A DNA stretch of 64,000 bases from Gymnorhina tibicen (Eukaryota; Chordata; Aves; Passeriformes; Artamidae). Made by a program: the position numbers and the translations under genes. This document shows positions 11,151-23,500 of the stretch, piece after piece. The stretch is from contig VXAZ01001725.1 in NCBI GenBank assembly GCA_013399875.1, forward strand, positions 395,575 through 459,574, given 5' to 3'. Position 1 is the stretch's first letter; every line of letters begins with the position of its first letter. The notes beneath the pieces were generated by a model that saw nothing but the letters and a program-made list of their open reading frames with translations, searched no databases and was not told where the DNA came from.

Positions 11151-12234
11151 TTGAGTGTAATGTCTTGAAAGGGTCCCTTTATAAAGCAGCAGCTTAAATT
11201 CTGAACTGCAATGAAAACCCATTTTCACTTTCCTCTGTTACTTTGCCTGTTCTGTGGAATTGCTCCGTATGAATGTTAATCCCATTCCCTCTTTATCAGC
11301 AGAGGGTGCTATGGGAGTTTTGTGCTCTCCAGTAGCCTTTTGTTTATGCACAGTTCAATCTAATTTAAGTTGAACTGACCATTTCAATGGGAGTCAAGTG
11401 TGTATTTAAATGGTGTGTGGGAGAGCCATAGTTTAATGGCAAACCATTTCCTTAATTAATCCAAGTTAAAGAAGGGAGACATTTTAAAGTGGATATTTTC
11501 AGATTCCTGGCCTCTACCCCCTTACCCTCCTAAATGGGTCACTGAACGTGGTCTTACACCTTTGCGTGATAAATGATAGCATTTGCATGTGTTTTTGAAA
11601 GGCAGGTTCAGTATTTCAAATTACTAGAAATGTATAATAAACTAATACTTTGAATATAATGTTCTGTGACTTTTTAAAGTTCCTGATTTTTCTAAATGTT
11701 CGTAGGACTTCAATACAAAAAACCAGTGTTTACAAATCCCTGACATGGAAATGCTCAAACTGGAAAAATGGATTTTGGTAAGACAGTATGTCATATGCTT
11801 TGTTACAAGAGTGTTAAGGCTGTTAAGTCAAGTGTAGAGGAAACAGAAAATACATAAGCAATCTTAATTCTGGTTATTTTTTCAATTGTTCATCATCATC
11901 CTGACAGGGATATTAAATTACATGATTGCGTAACTACTTTTTTTCTCTGAAATGTCTGTGCCTTTAACATATACAAAAGACATTGCTGAATAGGAGCTTT
12001 ATGAAATGTTTCTTTTTATCTGAATTGCTCAGTGTATACCACTGAGTTATTTGGTGCACACCATTCTGTCCAGCATTGAATGCGTGATTATCAACTTCCT
12101 CAAGTATCTTTCTATAGTGCTGCCGTAAGAGGGTAGTTTATTAATCCTTTGGTTAATCACTGTTTAAAAGTATTTTTGCTATTTAACACACGAGGACAGA
12201 AAAAACGGCGAAATGCAAGGTAAAAGTGATCAAT
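11151..12234. other. Noncoding stretch with one CTCF-like site
   Basis: No gene is recognised. The interval holds the CTCF-like site at 11296-11309 and a block with several TTAAT/TTAATTAA cores near 11440-11470. Confidence 0.45.
11296..11309 (+). promoter_or_regulatory. CTCF-like motif
   Basis: TCAGCAGAGGGTGC matches 12 of 14 positions of the CTCF core CCASYAGRKGGCRS. Such matches arise often by chance, and no occupancy evidence is available. Confidence 0.25.
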
Positions 12235-12240
12235 TTTATT
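12235..12240 (-). promoter_or_regulatory. Polyadenylation signal of the decayed coding sequence
   Basis: AATAAA on the minus strand, about 40 bases beyond the terminal stop codon at 12280-12282. The position suits a short 3' untranslated region. No poly(A) tract follows. Confidence 0.4.
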
Positions 12241-12279
12241 AATTCGAGATGCCTTAAACCTCCTACATATCAGAATACT

Positions 12280-13038
12280 TTACACTTCTTGTAGGGAAAG
12301 CAGATCTGTGGCCAACTCCCGCAGTTCTGGATTCTCAACCCTTTCATAAATCAGACCTGTGATCTCAGGCAGTCTGGCTTTTCAGAAAGTAAGGGCCAGA
12401 CACTCAGAGTTCAGCAGTGCAAAGTTCAGAGCGATCTTTTCAGCATCATATAGGTTGTGGCCAAAACTGACCAGGCTCCAACACTTGAGGATTATACTTT
12501 TTAATTTATGACCACATTTTTAACTTTCCTCATGCACTGCCTGTCTTTTAACTCCTGCTGTAAGTGGGAGAGGATCTTAAATATGGCATTCTCATTTCCT
12601 GCACATTTCCAGCTGTGATGGGTTCCCCGCCTGTGTTCCTCTTGGTACATGGAATGAAACGGCTTCATGTAGATGATCCAAAACTAATGGTCCAAAACTA
12701 CTAAGGTGCTGAAACAAACTTACAGAGGGATTCCGGAGTGCTGGGTTTTTTCCAGCCTTATTTCCCATAATGCCATCCTGTGGAAGGAAGGGAGACTTCA
12801 GATTTGTTGGAAAGGTGATTGTAAAGCTGCACCTAGAAACATGCTGATTGCTTGAGACACTGGCAAAGACAAAATCCGTGGATGCACTGGACAATCTGCT
12901 GCTCTTGGTTGTTCTTCATCATGTGGCCCAGCTTCCACTGTGAAGTTTGTAATCAAACTTCTTTATCCAATCATCCTTAAACTTTTCTGCCTGATTCTCA
13001 TTCCACTGGGATAATTTGCAGTGTTCCCTTCTAACCAT
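12280..13038 (-). pseudogene. Decayed protein-coding sequence, parent unidentified
   Basis: I do not recognise the protein, but three minus-strand stretches read as real coding sequence. First, an ATG at 13038-13036 opens 39 codons including QWNENQAEKFKDDWIKKF, closed by tandem TGA codons at 12921-12916. Second, in another frame, a run ending near 12501 includes NAIFKILSHLQQELKDRQ, with in-frame stops further upstream. Third, from 12498 the frame of the first segment resumes with SFGHNLYDAEKIALNFALL. One TGA lies at 12384-12382, then LPEITGLIYERVENPELREL follows, and the frame ends in TAA at 12282-12280. A 100-codon opening (12894-12592) overlaps the middle in a different frame, so the true middle frame is uncertain. 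The minimum damage is two frameshifts and several stops. The pieces are contiguous without obvious introns, which fits a retrocopy or a single-exon relic, but there is no poly(A) tail and no target-site duplication was found. The helical, leucine-rich C-terminus could suit an ARM/HEAT-type protein; that is only an impression. Confidence 0.55.
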
Positions 13039-16000
13039 GGCCGAGGAGAGGGGGGGGGTAGCAGACAGAGGCAATAAAAGGCAAAAGAAGGAGAAAATGT
13101 GCAGCCTTCGTTGCTAGTGGGCCTGGTAGGTGCACACAGACAGAAAGGCTCACCAAGCCCTGCCAGGGGATGGATGTGTGGTTCAGGAGGACAAGGTACA
13201 CATGCTCCAGCTGGCCCAGTAGGTTTCAGTGGGTCCAGCTTTGCTTCTTATTATTTGCTCTAGAGTCAAAATTTCCACTCAGTCTGTGTGGGTAGATGTG
13301 CAGAAACTCATAACTTGGCTGAATTTGTGGACATTTTCACAAGAACAACAGAATATTGATGCTATGGCAACTGCTGTGCCATGTTTCCAAATCCTGATCT
13401 GAGTCATGGAGGGAGCAGTAGCATCTCCACCAAGCAGCTGTAAAAGGTAGTTTTTATTTAAAATGTAAAAGATGGGGGGAGGAGGGAATAAGGAAAGAAA
13501 TGTATTCATCCTCCCAGCCCGGAGAAAGAGCAGAATTCTTTTAGGTCAACATTTCTCTATAATTTCAGCCTTAGCAATTTTCAAGCCTCTCAGCCCAAAT
13601 CATTACAGTTTGAGGAAGCTGTGGACTCCTGTAAAGATGGTATTTTAGTGGGAAGTCGGAGACAGCCTTGTCTAAGAGCACTGCCCTCTGTAGATATTGC
13701 ATTCTCTACCGTAAACCATAATCTTCGGCTGGTGAGAAAGTTTTGTTCATTGCTTTTGTAGTGCCTCCTAACCACCTTAGAAATACCTATTTTGATTAAC
13801 TCTAGTCTTTGCACACATAAATTCTGTTTCCTCTGGCATCATCAAAAGCATTTTTATGTTGGTTTTTTGTTTTAGATAGTGCTTTGAAATCCAAGGGTGA
13901 CGCCTTTATTGTTTGAGGCTATTGCTAGAACAGGTGTAAGATGAGGAGTTCTCTGAAAATGCTTGCAATAATACAAAAAAATGTTGAATTTCTAAATTGA
14001 AGACTGCCCATTTTTTTATTTTGCTTTTGTTTGACACTAATCAGTGTACTTCACTTCCAAATGTGTTTAACTGGAAATTTTGCTTATTGCTCATTTTCAC
14101 AGTTGTGTTCTTAGCATTTCCAACAGTAGAATTTTCTTGTAGTTCAAATTATTGTCATTTTTCCTTACTGATCTCTAGAAGGTGGCTTTACTTTTTAACT
14201 GCTAAGGAATAAGGATGTTATTGTTAAAGATATTTTTACTGTGACATTTCTCTTAAGTAAAGAAATTAAAAATTTTTATATTCAGGTGGCTGTTTAAGGA
14301 AAGTGATATAATACTCTTCTTAAACCTAGTGCTAGAGAAAAATATTTGACTTGCTGTTTATTTACTTGTATTCAGTCTTTGAAAGAGTATTTAAAGTGGT
14401 GATTTGTACTAGAACAAAACAGATTTAGAGAAAGTTTTTCTTATGCCCACTGAGAGGGTTAAGTGAAGATGGAGATTTTTCTTTGTATGTAAATGTTAGG
14501 ATGTGTCTGTGTTTTTACTGCTGCTCTAACTCTCTTTAAGAGTTGCTGAGCACTGAGACCTAAGCAGCCAGGAGAGTCTCAACAGATGAAACTGTACTTG
14601 CTCATCGGGAGGAGCTTTCTTGCCAAGTTTTGTAGCACAGAATTTGTTTTATTAGTTTTTACTGCTGTAAAAGTCCCTTTAACCTGCTTTTATGCAGGGT
14701 ACAATAAGGAAGCCAAATGCTTTTCTACCTTGTTCAGACCACTTGTAAAATTACTGGTACCAAACTTAATACTGCACATCATTTTCTTTATTTTAATTCT
14801 TGCTAAGCTCCTCTGCCATGCTGTGTGCTCTTATTTTATGTTATATCTAGTTTGAGTGAAACTGTCCTTGTATTGATTGTTGTGGTGACCTGCCAGTCAC
14901 TTCACTTTGCCTGCACTTCTCCATATGCAAGGGCCTTCGTTCTTTGATATCCTCCCTGTCCAATCAACAGCTCTTCCCAGTTCCTGGGGTGTTTAACTTT
15001 TAGATTAGGCTATCAAAAGGTCTTAAATCCCAGGCAAATTACATGCAAGTCTGTTTAGTATAGATGTTTATCAAATACACACTGGTTTTTCCCATTCTGT
15101 GTGTCAATTATTTCTGCTTGCATCCCACTGATTCTGTTCCTTCTTCAGCCCACCAGTAAATAAGATCCCCTATTTTCAAGAATTTTCGTTATTTTTGTGT
15201 TGTATTCTTGTGTCGAAAACATTTGAGCATTCTTTTCAAGAGGAGTAGAAATAGGAGGTGTTACAGAAGGAAAGACTTACATGGGAGAAGGAACCAGAAG
15301 AATGAAAGAAGAAAAGAGAAAGCAGAGAACTCTATTGATCTCCCACAGAAATATGATTTATAACTAGAAGTAAGAGCTCCACGTGGAAGGAGTCTTTGTT
15401 CCTTCATTACATTAAAAATGCAATGGAAAGTCCTTATGCCAGCTGGGGCAGGGTAGAATATCTAAAGAATACCTGTGAAGTATTTATCAGGTATCGATGC
15501 TTTTGGATTTAGGCTTAAACACCAAAATGACCTAGAATATTCTGTTCACGATGATCCAAAACCTGAGGAGGGACAGATCTTCCCAGTCTGAGTCACTTAG
15601 ACAACACAACAAAAGCAACAGGCTTGGATGTTCAGAGGGCAGAGCACCTACAACGTGAATTGGAACAGTGCAAAAGTGGGCGTTCCCCTTCTGATAAATC
15701 TTTATGAAGAAACACTGTGCAAATGAAACAAAACAAATTGGAAAAATATTTTGGAGGAAACAAATTGGAAAAACTCATGTTTCTTCATATGGTTTAGTGT
15801 GTTCACTAGTTACCTTGCCATGTTCTGTCAGGAGGAACCAGGAGACATATGCAAGTGTGATTGTTCCTTTTTTGCAACAAAGCCCTATAAGAACCAGGAC
15901 TTAAAATTCCAAATCCCACTGATCTGCTGTCTCTGTGATGCTAAGGGCAGACTGACTGGAAACTCCTAAAATATGTCCCCATTCAGAAAACAGTGTAGGA

Positions 16001-17581
16001 AATTCCAGTTTCTCCTGCTTATGGAAGCTTAGTCTTAGTCTAAAGACCACCTGAGGTCATTAAGTATTGCATTATCTCTCAGTGCCTCTATCCAGGGAAT
16101 TCCAGGAAGTAATTTATCTCATGATACAACAGCCTTTGGTCAACAGCTTGTACCCTTTGTACAAAAAGTGGCTAGCACTAATGATATTGTCCTGGGAGTA
16201 TGGGCTGTAAATCCCTTCCAGGGAGTCTGGCAAATACTTGGGTATTTGGCATGGGTATCTGAGCAAACTTCAGTCAGGACAGGTTGTGGATGGCTTTGTT
16301 CATGGCAGTGACTGTGTGTAGATACTGTGGCAATGCACATTAGTTTGAGCAGATGTTTGCCAGCTTTAACTCCACTCATTTAATTACTGACCATGTTTCT
16401 CTAATGTGCAGAAGTACGGTGGACAAAATTGTTCACAATTCTTCTAATACGCTAGAATTCCATTAAAATACTTGAATGGTAATCAAGGATAGCTGACACC
16501 TGGTCTTTGTGAATAGTATTTCATAATGCTTATGTTATCAGGTGGCTGCTTAATTCCTCATCTGTCACCTTCAGCCTTATTCTACTGCTGGCAGAATAAA
16601 TACACACCCTTCCTTTGGAAGCATTTTTGGAGCAGTCAAAGAATTTTCTTATTTTCCAATTTTCTTTGCTTGCTATCATTCTTTAAAGAGCCCACTGATG
16701 TCACAGTTGTATCATCCATGTAAGCGAAAGAACGCAGTTGAGATTTGAAATTCAAAATATGGAGTGTTTTGATGGTAACTTTTCCTTGTTCTTGCTCTAT
16801 CTAAACACCCAAACCAGTTCAGCTTCTGTTACTTTTTATTTATGCTTGTAGACCCATTGGGAACTACCTTCCTGGAGGTGTCAGTGTCGGCTGAATGAGT
16901 TGGGGAGCAAAATGCTGTGTGTTGCACTGCACTATCCCTTCCCTCTTCCTCCCAGGCTTTATGTTAAAAACGCCAGCCCCGTAGAGACACAGTATGGATC
17001 TGGACACGGAGATCCATGATTCACACAGCCTCACCTCCACTTGTTTGGTGCTTTCTGTTGTTTGAGATTCCCTGAAGGCCCAAAGGCAACAAGCAGCGGT
17101 TCAGCTTCAGATGGAGTTTGGGCTGTAAGAATCTGGAACATGAGACCTTAGGAGCTGAGGTATTCCACCAGAGTGTTTCCTAGAGGTATCGATAGGAGTA
17201 GCTGAGGGTAAAGAAGCTGGTTTTTTGTTAATTACTTTAGGTGTGTAAAATACTTGAATAGTAAGGAAGTAAGCAGCACTTGGCAGCATCTTGTAACTTA
17301 CTTTAGATTGGAATGGCCAGCTCAGAAGACAAGCTCTGTATTCCTTCAGACTTGGGGATGTTACAGGTATATCCTACTAACACAGTCTGCTCTTTATCAG
17401 ATCTTTGCCCTGTGTTCCTGTTTTCCTGCTGTAATGAAATTCTCAAATGAATTGAATGAACTGGAAGCCACCTCTGAATAACACACCAATTTTTCTTGAA
17501 TATCCAAATCTAAGACTCCATGGGTGGGAAAATGCTTTTTATTGTTGTCTCTTGGAAGTGGTAAAAATCTGTGCAGTAGAA
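13039..17581. other. Noncoding stretch, no gene seen
   Basis: Just upstream of the decayed coding sequence is a run of nine G at 13050-13058. The 13060-13440 minus strand has weakly protein-like fragments that could be a continuation of the pseudogene, but they could not be joined convincingly. Bases 15236-15342 are purine-rich on the plus strand. No other feature is recognised. Confidence 0.45.
15731..15773. repeat. 16-bp direct repeat
   Basis: AAACAAATTGGAAAAA occurs at 15731-15746 and again at 15758-15773, 27 bases apart. This is a local duplication. Confidence 0.8.
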
Positions 17582-17595
17582 GAACTAGGGGGCAG
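17582..17595 (+). promoter_or_regulatory. CTCF-like motif
   Basis: GAACTAGGGGGCAG matches 12 of 14 positions of CCASYAGRKGGCRS, including the full high-information core from position 3 onward. It is the best CTCF-like match noticed in the window. Confidence 0.35.
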
Positions 17596-20500
17596 TGTTT
17601 CTTGGTAGTTACATTCTTTAATGAAATACAAAAAAAAAAAATTGATGTCTTTACAACCTGCCCAGCACCTTTAGATGGATTTTTCTTGGATAATGAATGT
17701 TTTCTATATCCAACCTTTAGGCAATGACATGATGTTACATAATGTTACATTTTGTTGGCAGCCCTAAAACTTTCCTCTTCTGGGAAGAAACTTCCCAGAC
17801 CATATTCCCACAAGAAGTAAGTTTTAATATGTATCTCCCTGATTCTTTTTTTCTTCTGTTCAAAGAAAATGTCAGCTCTCTTTAGAATTGGCCAGGAAGC
17901 ATTTGCAAGAGGTTAAGTGATACTACAAATATTCCTTAATTGAGTTTAGATGCATTCCATGCATTTTTACACCAGCATCAAAGAAAACATCTTTCCAAAG
18001 ATAAGCAGCTTCTTCTCATATTTCAAAAAAAAAATCATCACATATTTTCATCAAGCTTTCAGGAATGAAAGCTGCTGGACTGCAGTGTTGTCATAATAAA
18101 AAGGAAAGGTGCACACTGAGGTTCTGTGATCCAGAGGTGACAAGTGCTGAACAAACAGCACGTGAAGACATCTTCCTACCTGACAGCATCCGTCTCCATC
18201 AGTTATTGCTCTTGTACAGGCTCAGATATGTTTGATCAACTTTCAGATGATTATCCTGGCAGGAGCAGGTGAAAGCTGTCATGATACTTTGACTCAGAGT
18301 AAAGTACAAGGCAGTCTGAAGGAACCTTTCATTAGCAGTTGATACTCTGTTGACAGTGAGATTCATACGAGGAAGTTGGGATGAAAACCTTTTTCCATTT
18401 CCCTCCTTTATGAGAGAGGTTTGGTTAGGGTGGTATGTGTAGGGAATTTCTGCTCTCTGGCTCGTATATTAACACATCTCATATTTATCACTGCAAAATA
18501 TGAATCTGCTTTGTCTGCACCTGATATTTCCAATTAAGTGACATGATTATTCCTTCACCTGGGTTTAGTTTTTTAAAGCTGTTTTGAAACACACCTATTC
18601 CTGTTACAGAACCAATGCAATTCTCTGTGAGAAATTTGAAATCACTCAAATTTCAAGCAGCTCAAACTAAAACCTGACCTGAACCTGTCCAACAAGGAGT
18701 TGATTATAATGGTAGCATATATTGGTACTTTGGGATTGGTTACCTGATGATGGTTTTGCTCTCTGAATGGACTCACTGAGCTCTTGATGCACATCCCAGG
18801 GTGTTCACATCAATTATGAGTCTTTGAAATATTCTCCATTCATGCAGCTGAAAATGAGTTCAGGTGAATGTGTCTGAATGAAGAACAAAAAATTAAAAAT
18901 CTAGTTAGCTTGAATAGTTTTTTGAATATGAATACTACTTTTTTTTTCTTTTCTCTATTTAACCAGTTTTAATGTTAAATAATTTAATTTTATTAAAGAA
19001 TAAGATTTATATTCTTGTCAGCACTGAAACAGATGAGGTCATGCCAGTAAATCCAGTGGGGTTATGGATTTTAAATTTTCTTTCATTCAAAGCCACATTA
19101 AATAAACAGAGAGAAATAAAGACTCCGTAATACAAATGAGAATCAGGCCAGTGGTGTATTTTCATATTCTTAGTATCTGTGCCTCTTTTCAGCATTCATC
19201 TTGTACCTCACATCCTACCATTTGTTTCTTTTAATCTGTGTCCATCTCTTCATCACCTCTGATACTTTATTTGAGCCTAAACTTTGAGTGACATGACCTG
19301 GCTTAATCAGATGGTTGGGTTTAGCTGTTAATGTTATCTGCTGACAGTTGCTATCCTGGACACATTCGATAAAGAAATGCCTTTTGGATTATAGGTCTTT
19401 GCATTTAGCATTTTATCAAATACACATATTTTGTCACTATTATAACCTATGAAAATTCTCTCCTCTACTACAAGGAAATGTGATTTTTAAAAGTAAATAG
19501 ATGCTTATGCAGGCTTTAGTGATTGCAATCTTTGCATTTCATCCTCCCAGTTTCCTCAATGAGACAAACTCTCCAGTTATTCTTAATCTTCCCTGAGCCA
19601 TGAATTGTCAAGGGTGAGGTAAGATGGAACCATGCTGGTGCATCATGAGAGGTGAAGGCTGGTTGGAGAAACTGAGCTGTGAAACAGAGTAGGAAGGGTA
19701 CAAATGGCAACCAAAACAATAGAATGGATTTTTTCCTGTGCCAGATTTATAGAGTTGCATCAAAAGCAGATTAGCTCCTCACATGAATAAAAGATAACGA
19801 GATAATGTAATAGAATTCTGCATGGCTAGATTCTACAGGTTCTCTTCTGCATCTTTATAATAAAACCAGGAACTCACGTGAATAATTCACCTTTTCTGCA
19901 GTACCTTCTCAGTTCTTCCTGCAATCGAACAAGACTTACCATAAATCAATATTTAATTACTTATAAAATTGTAAAAGGATTCCATATCTTATTCTGGAAG
20001 CCTTGGCATCACATTCTTCAATAAGCATGTGGAAGTGGAGTTCTCTCTGGCATCAATAGATAGTTACAGTGAGCACAGTTAACTAAAATGTGCTCCTGCA
20101 CACAACACCTTCAGCAAACCATTCCTTTAGAGACAAAATCAGGAGCTGAAAGTCCTCAGTATCCTTGTGACTGTGAGCCCTGGTGTGTTCAGAGTTTATT
20201 TTCTTTGTCATCCATTTTTATGGTCTTTGTTCACTGCACTTGCAAACACCCTCCTATGTCCTGACAGACTCCTGTAGCAAAAAAAAGAAGTGTACAAGAA
20301 AAAGTCTTAAGTAATTTGTCTTTTATTTGTTGTAATAACAAGCTGCATTTTTGACTTTCCATTGTTTTTCAGTGAAGAAACTTTGTCTGAAAATATATAA
20401 ATATATTACATTGCTGGGAAATACTGTGATGCTCGGGCCAGCTGATGCAAATTAAACATACAGCATTTCCTGTACAGGGGATACTTGGATCTTGATGCAA

Positions 20501-23500
20501 AGGGCACGAATAAATGAGTAATCTTTACCCCAACTCTTACCAGTATAGTCTTGATTCTGGTAGTTTCTGACTACACTGGCAATGTTTTTGAAAGTAATGA
20601 AAAGCTTCTTTAAAATAGGAATAATTTGTGAGACACATTGTGTGAGGATATTTTGAATGTGAAATGGATTTAGACACAAGAAGATATGCACTGAAAGTGG
20701 AAATTTTCCAATTCCAACCCAGACAATCCCACCAAATGCTTAATCCTCTATTACATGTCACAGAGTTGGGCAGTCTTAATTTTTCTTACAGGGACGCATT
20801 AGAGAGCAATTGAGAGTCTTTGATCCACAAATTGTTCATATTCACTCTCGATGCTGAATAAAGAAATAATATAAAGGCCAAAGGTGATGAAAAATGCATC
20901 CACGAAACTTCCAGGGCCTATAACAGCTGAAGAAGATGGAGTGTTCTCAAAGGAGCAGAATTTTTCATGCCCACAACAGATTTACTGGTCTTTACTTGTC
21001 TTGCAGGTTGTATCATTTCCGATGAAACTGAAGCAGCACACAGCAAAATGCATCACAGATTTGGGGTACCTTGGCTGTAATGGGGGGTTTTCCTTACGGT
21101 GGCATCTCCTGTCATGCAGAAACCTGCCCAATTTCAACTGATTTTGGGTAATGGTGAGACATTACAGTGGCAGCAAAGGCATAGAACATTCTTGCACTAA
21201 AAATTTGTTGTAAAAAGCTGTTTTCTTTCACCTGCACTTGCTTCTGGCATATTCTTTTGCCTGCACAGCTGAAGTGATCATTCTTAATTAAAACCCAACA
21301 AAACATGTCCCATTTCTCAGTGTGGTGTCCAGCACTTCACTGCCACTGGGAGAGGTCACGTTTGGAAAATGCCTGGTTGCTCCCATGCCTTCGGGATAGT
21401 TACACACTTGTGAATTCCTCATGTTTAACCTCATTTTTTTCTTTATTTTATTATGTCTATTTTCCTTAACCGAGTTTGCCTCCAAGGAACTTTTTTTGGC
21501 CTTCCTCTGAAGAAGGAGGACACCCAAGGCTTTTCTTACTGTTTATATGCATGAAAATGTGAAGAGACATAAGGCAGAAAATTTAAATGCCACCACTTGC
21601 ATAGTCTAAAACTGTAAATCCCCACAAAGTAAGGTTAAGTAAAGTCCCTGTCTTCACTAACTGACTATTCATACTCTGTCTTACTCCAAAAATGCCACGT
21701 ACATGGGGGATTAGTGAGTGTCTGCATTATCAGATATCTGGCATCAAGTAACCAAGTCAGATGTCCAAACTTCTGTGATTCACTGGAGCTGTTTATGTTT
21801 TTCCAGCTGGAGTAGGCATTCATCAACTCTGGGAAAGCAGAGGGGAGTACACCACACCTCCAAATCCCGTTTACTTTCTCCTTTCCCACAGGAGAGAATC
21901 ACTTTGTTGAGAGACAAGGTGGTTAGAAGTTAATTGCAATTTAATTACACCCTGTGTATCCTTTTGCAGCTAAAGAGAAAGACAGCCTCTCAGTTAGTAT
22001 CTTCATGCTTTCAAAAATAGCCCAGTGAGGCTTTCAAAAGAGGTCTGTAAAGATGGGATCTGTTGGGATGCACATTTTACCCTTACAGCCAAGTGGATCT
22101 CTCAGTCTTGCCCTCACAAATGCCTTGAGGCAGCATGTTTTGGTTTGTTTTTTTAAGATATTGTGTCTCTGATTAAAATGGTAAGATTTCTGAGACCAAG
22201 CTAGAGGTGTCCATCAAGCAATGAACACAATACTAATGAAAATATTGCCAGGATTTTTTTCATTATTTCTATAATGTTGACAGATAGGGTACAGTTCTAT
22301 AAAAACATGAAATAAAAAGACGGCCTTCCTCCAAAACCACTTAAAATCTTAAATAATCATTTAAGGGGAAATTTTCAGATAAACCTCTGAAAATCTAACC
22401 TATTCTGTGGCCATGGTCTTTTTAAAACATAGCATAGTTGTTAGGCTGATAAAGACTACCTTCTAGAAGCTCTTTATTTTGCCATTAACGTGAAAATACA
22501 ATTATTGTCATATGATTTTTATTATTGCTATCAAAGACTGTTTTTACAGGATGGGGTGTAATTGGGTTTTATAGAAGCCTCCACAGTGAAGTTCAAACAT
22601 TTGTCTGATTTCAAAAGCATGCATGTCAGTCTAAAATTGCAGTTTACTCAGCGTACCTGATACAGAGGCAGAGTGAAAATACGGGTAACAAAGCAAATGT
22701 TAAAGCCAACATTTTCTGGAGAAGATTGATGTGTAGTAGATACGGCAGAAGACTGAGCTTCAGGAATCAAGTGCCACTTTTTTTGTTGTTGTTTTCTTTA
22801 AAAAATGTTTTAAATTCTTGTGTGAAAAGGCCTATGTAAATGCTGAGTATTGGCTTGTTCCCATTTCTTCCACGAGCTCCTTGTTTAACCAGGGACTAAT
22901 AATTACTTAGCTTTTGTACGGCTGAGTTTACTCATGAGTGTAGTCACTATGAGTATTTTGACAGAGGTGTCTTTACGTTACATTCCTTTTTGAATCTGAA
23001 GATAAAAGCCTTTATTTTAACAACTGTCTGATTCCTGAAGCAGCACTGACATTTTAAGTAAAACAGTCCACAATTTTTATACTGCCTTCTATTAAAAATG
23101 CTAAGCCCTGAATGCATTTTACAGACATATATTTTCTCCTTCATAGTTAAAGAAGAGGAAAGATGGATGCTGCTAGAATTTTTGAAATATAAGGAGAGCT
23201 GATGGTAACATGGTACATCTACAGTGTTCTGCAAGGCTCTGAACACTGTGGACTAATAATTTTAAATGGAAACCACAAAATTTAATCTTTGGCACTTACA
23301 GGACAGTTTGACACTACCTGAACAAAGTTCTCAGACAAAGTGACAGGAATATTACTTTGTATTTACAATACCTTTTTGCTGGAATTCCTCTTAGTGCACT
23401 TTGCAGGTGGAGAAATTGAAATGCAGAGGAGAGGCAAGGCTTCAATGCAATGAGACAATAAAGTGCATCTTTATTATGAATGATTGTTCTTAAATATATG

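Noticed and set aside
12762..12777. Staf/ZNF143-like TTCCCATAATGCC motif
   Set aside because: It lies inside the decayed coding sequence and is better explained as former codons.
15236..15342. Purine-rich block considered as an exonic enhancer region
   Set aside because: No splice sites or open frame of interest are present; it is simple compositional bias.
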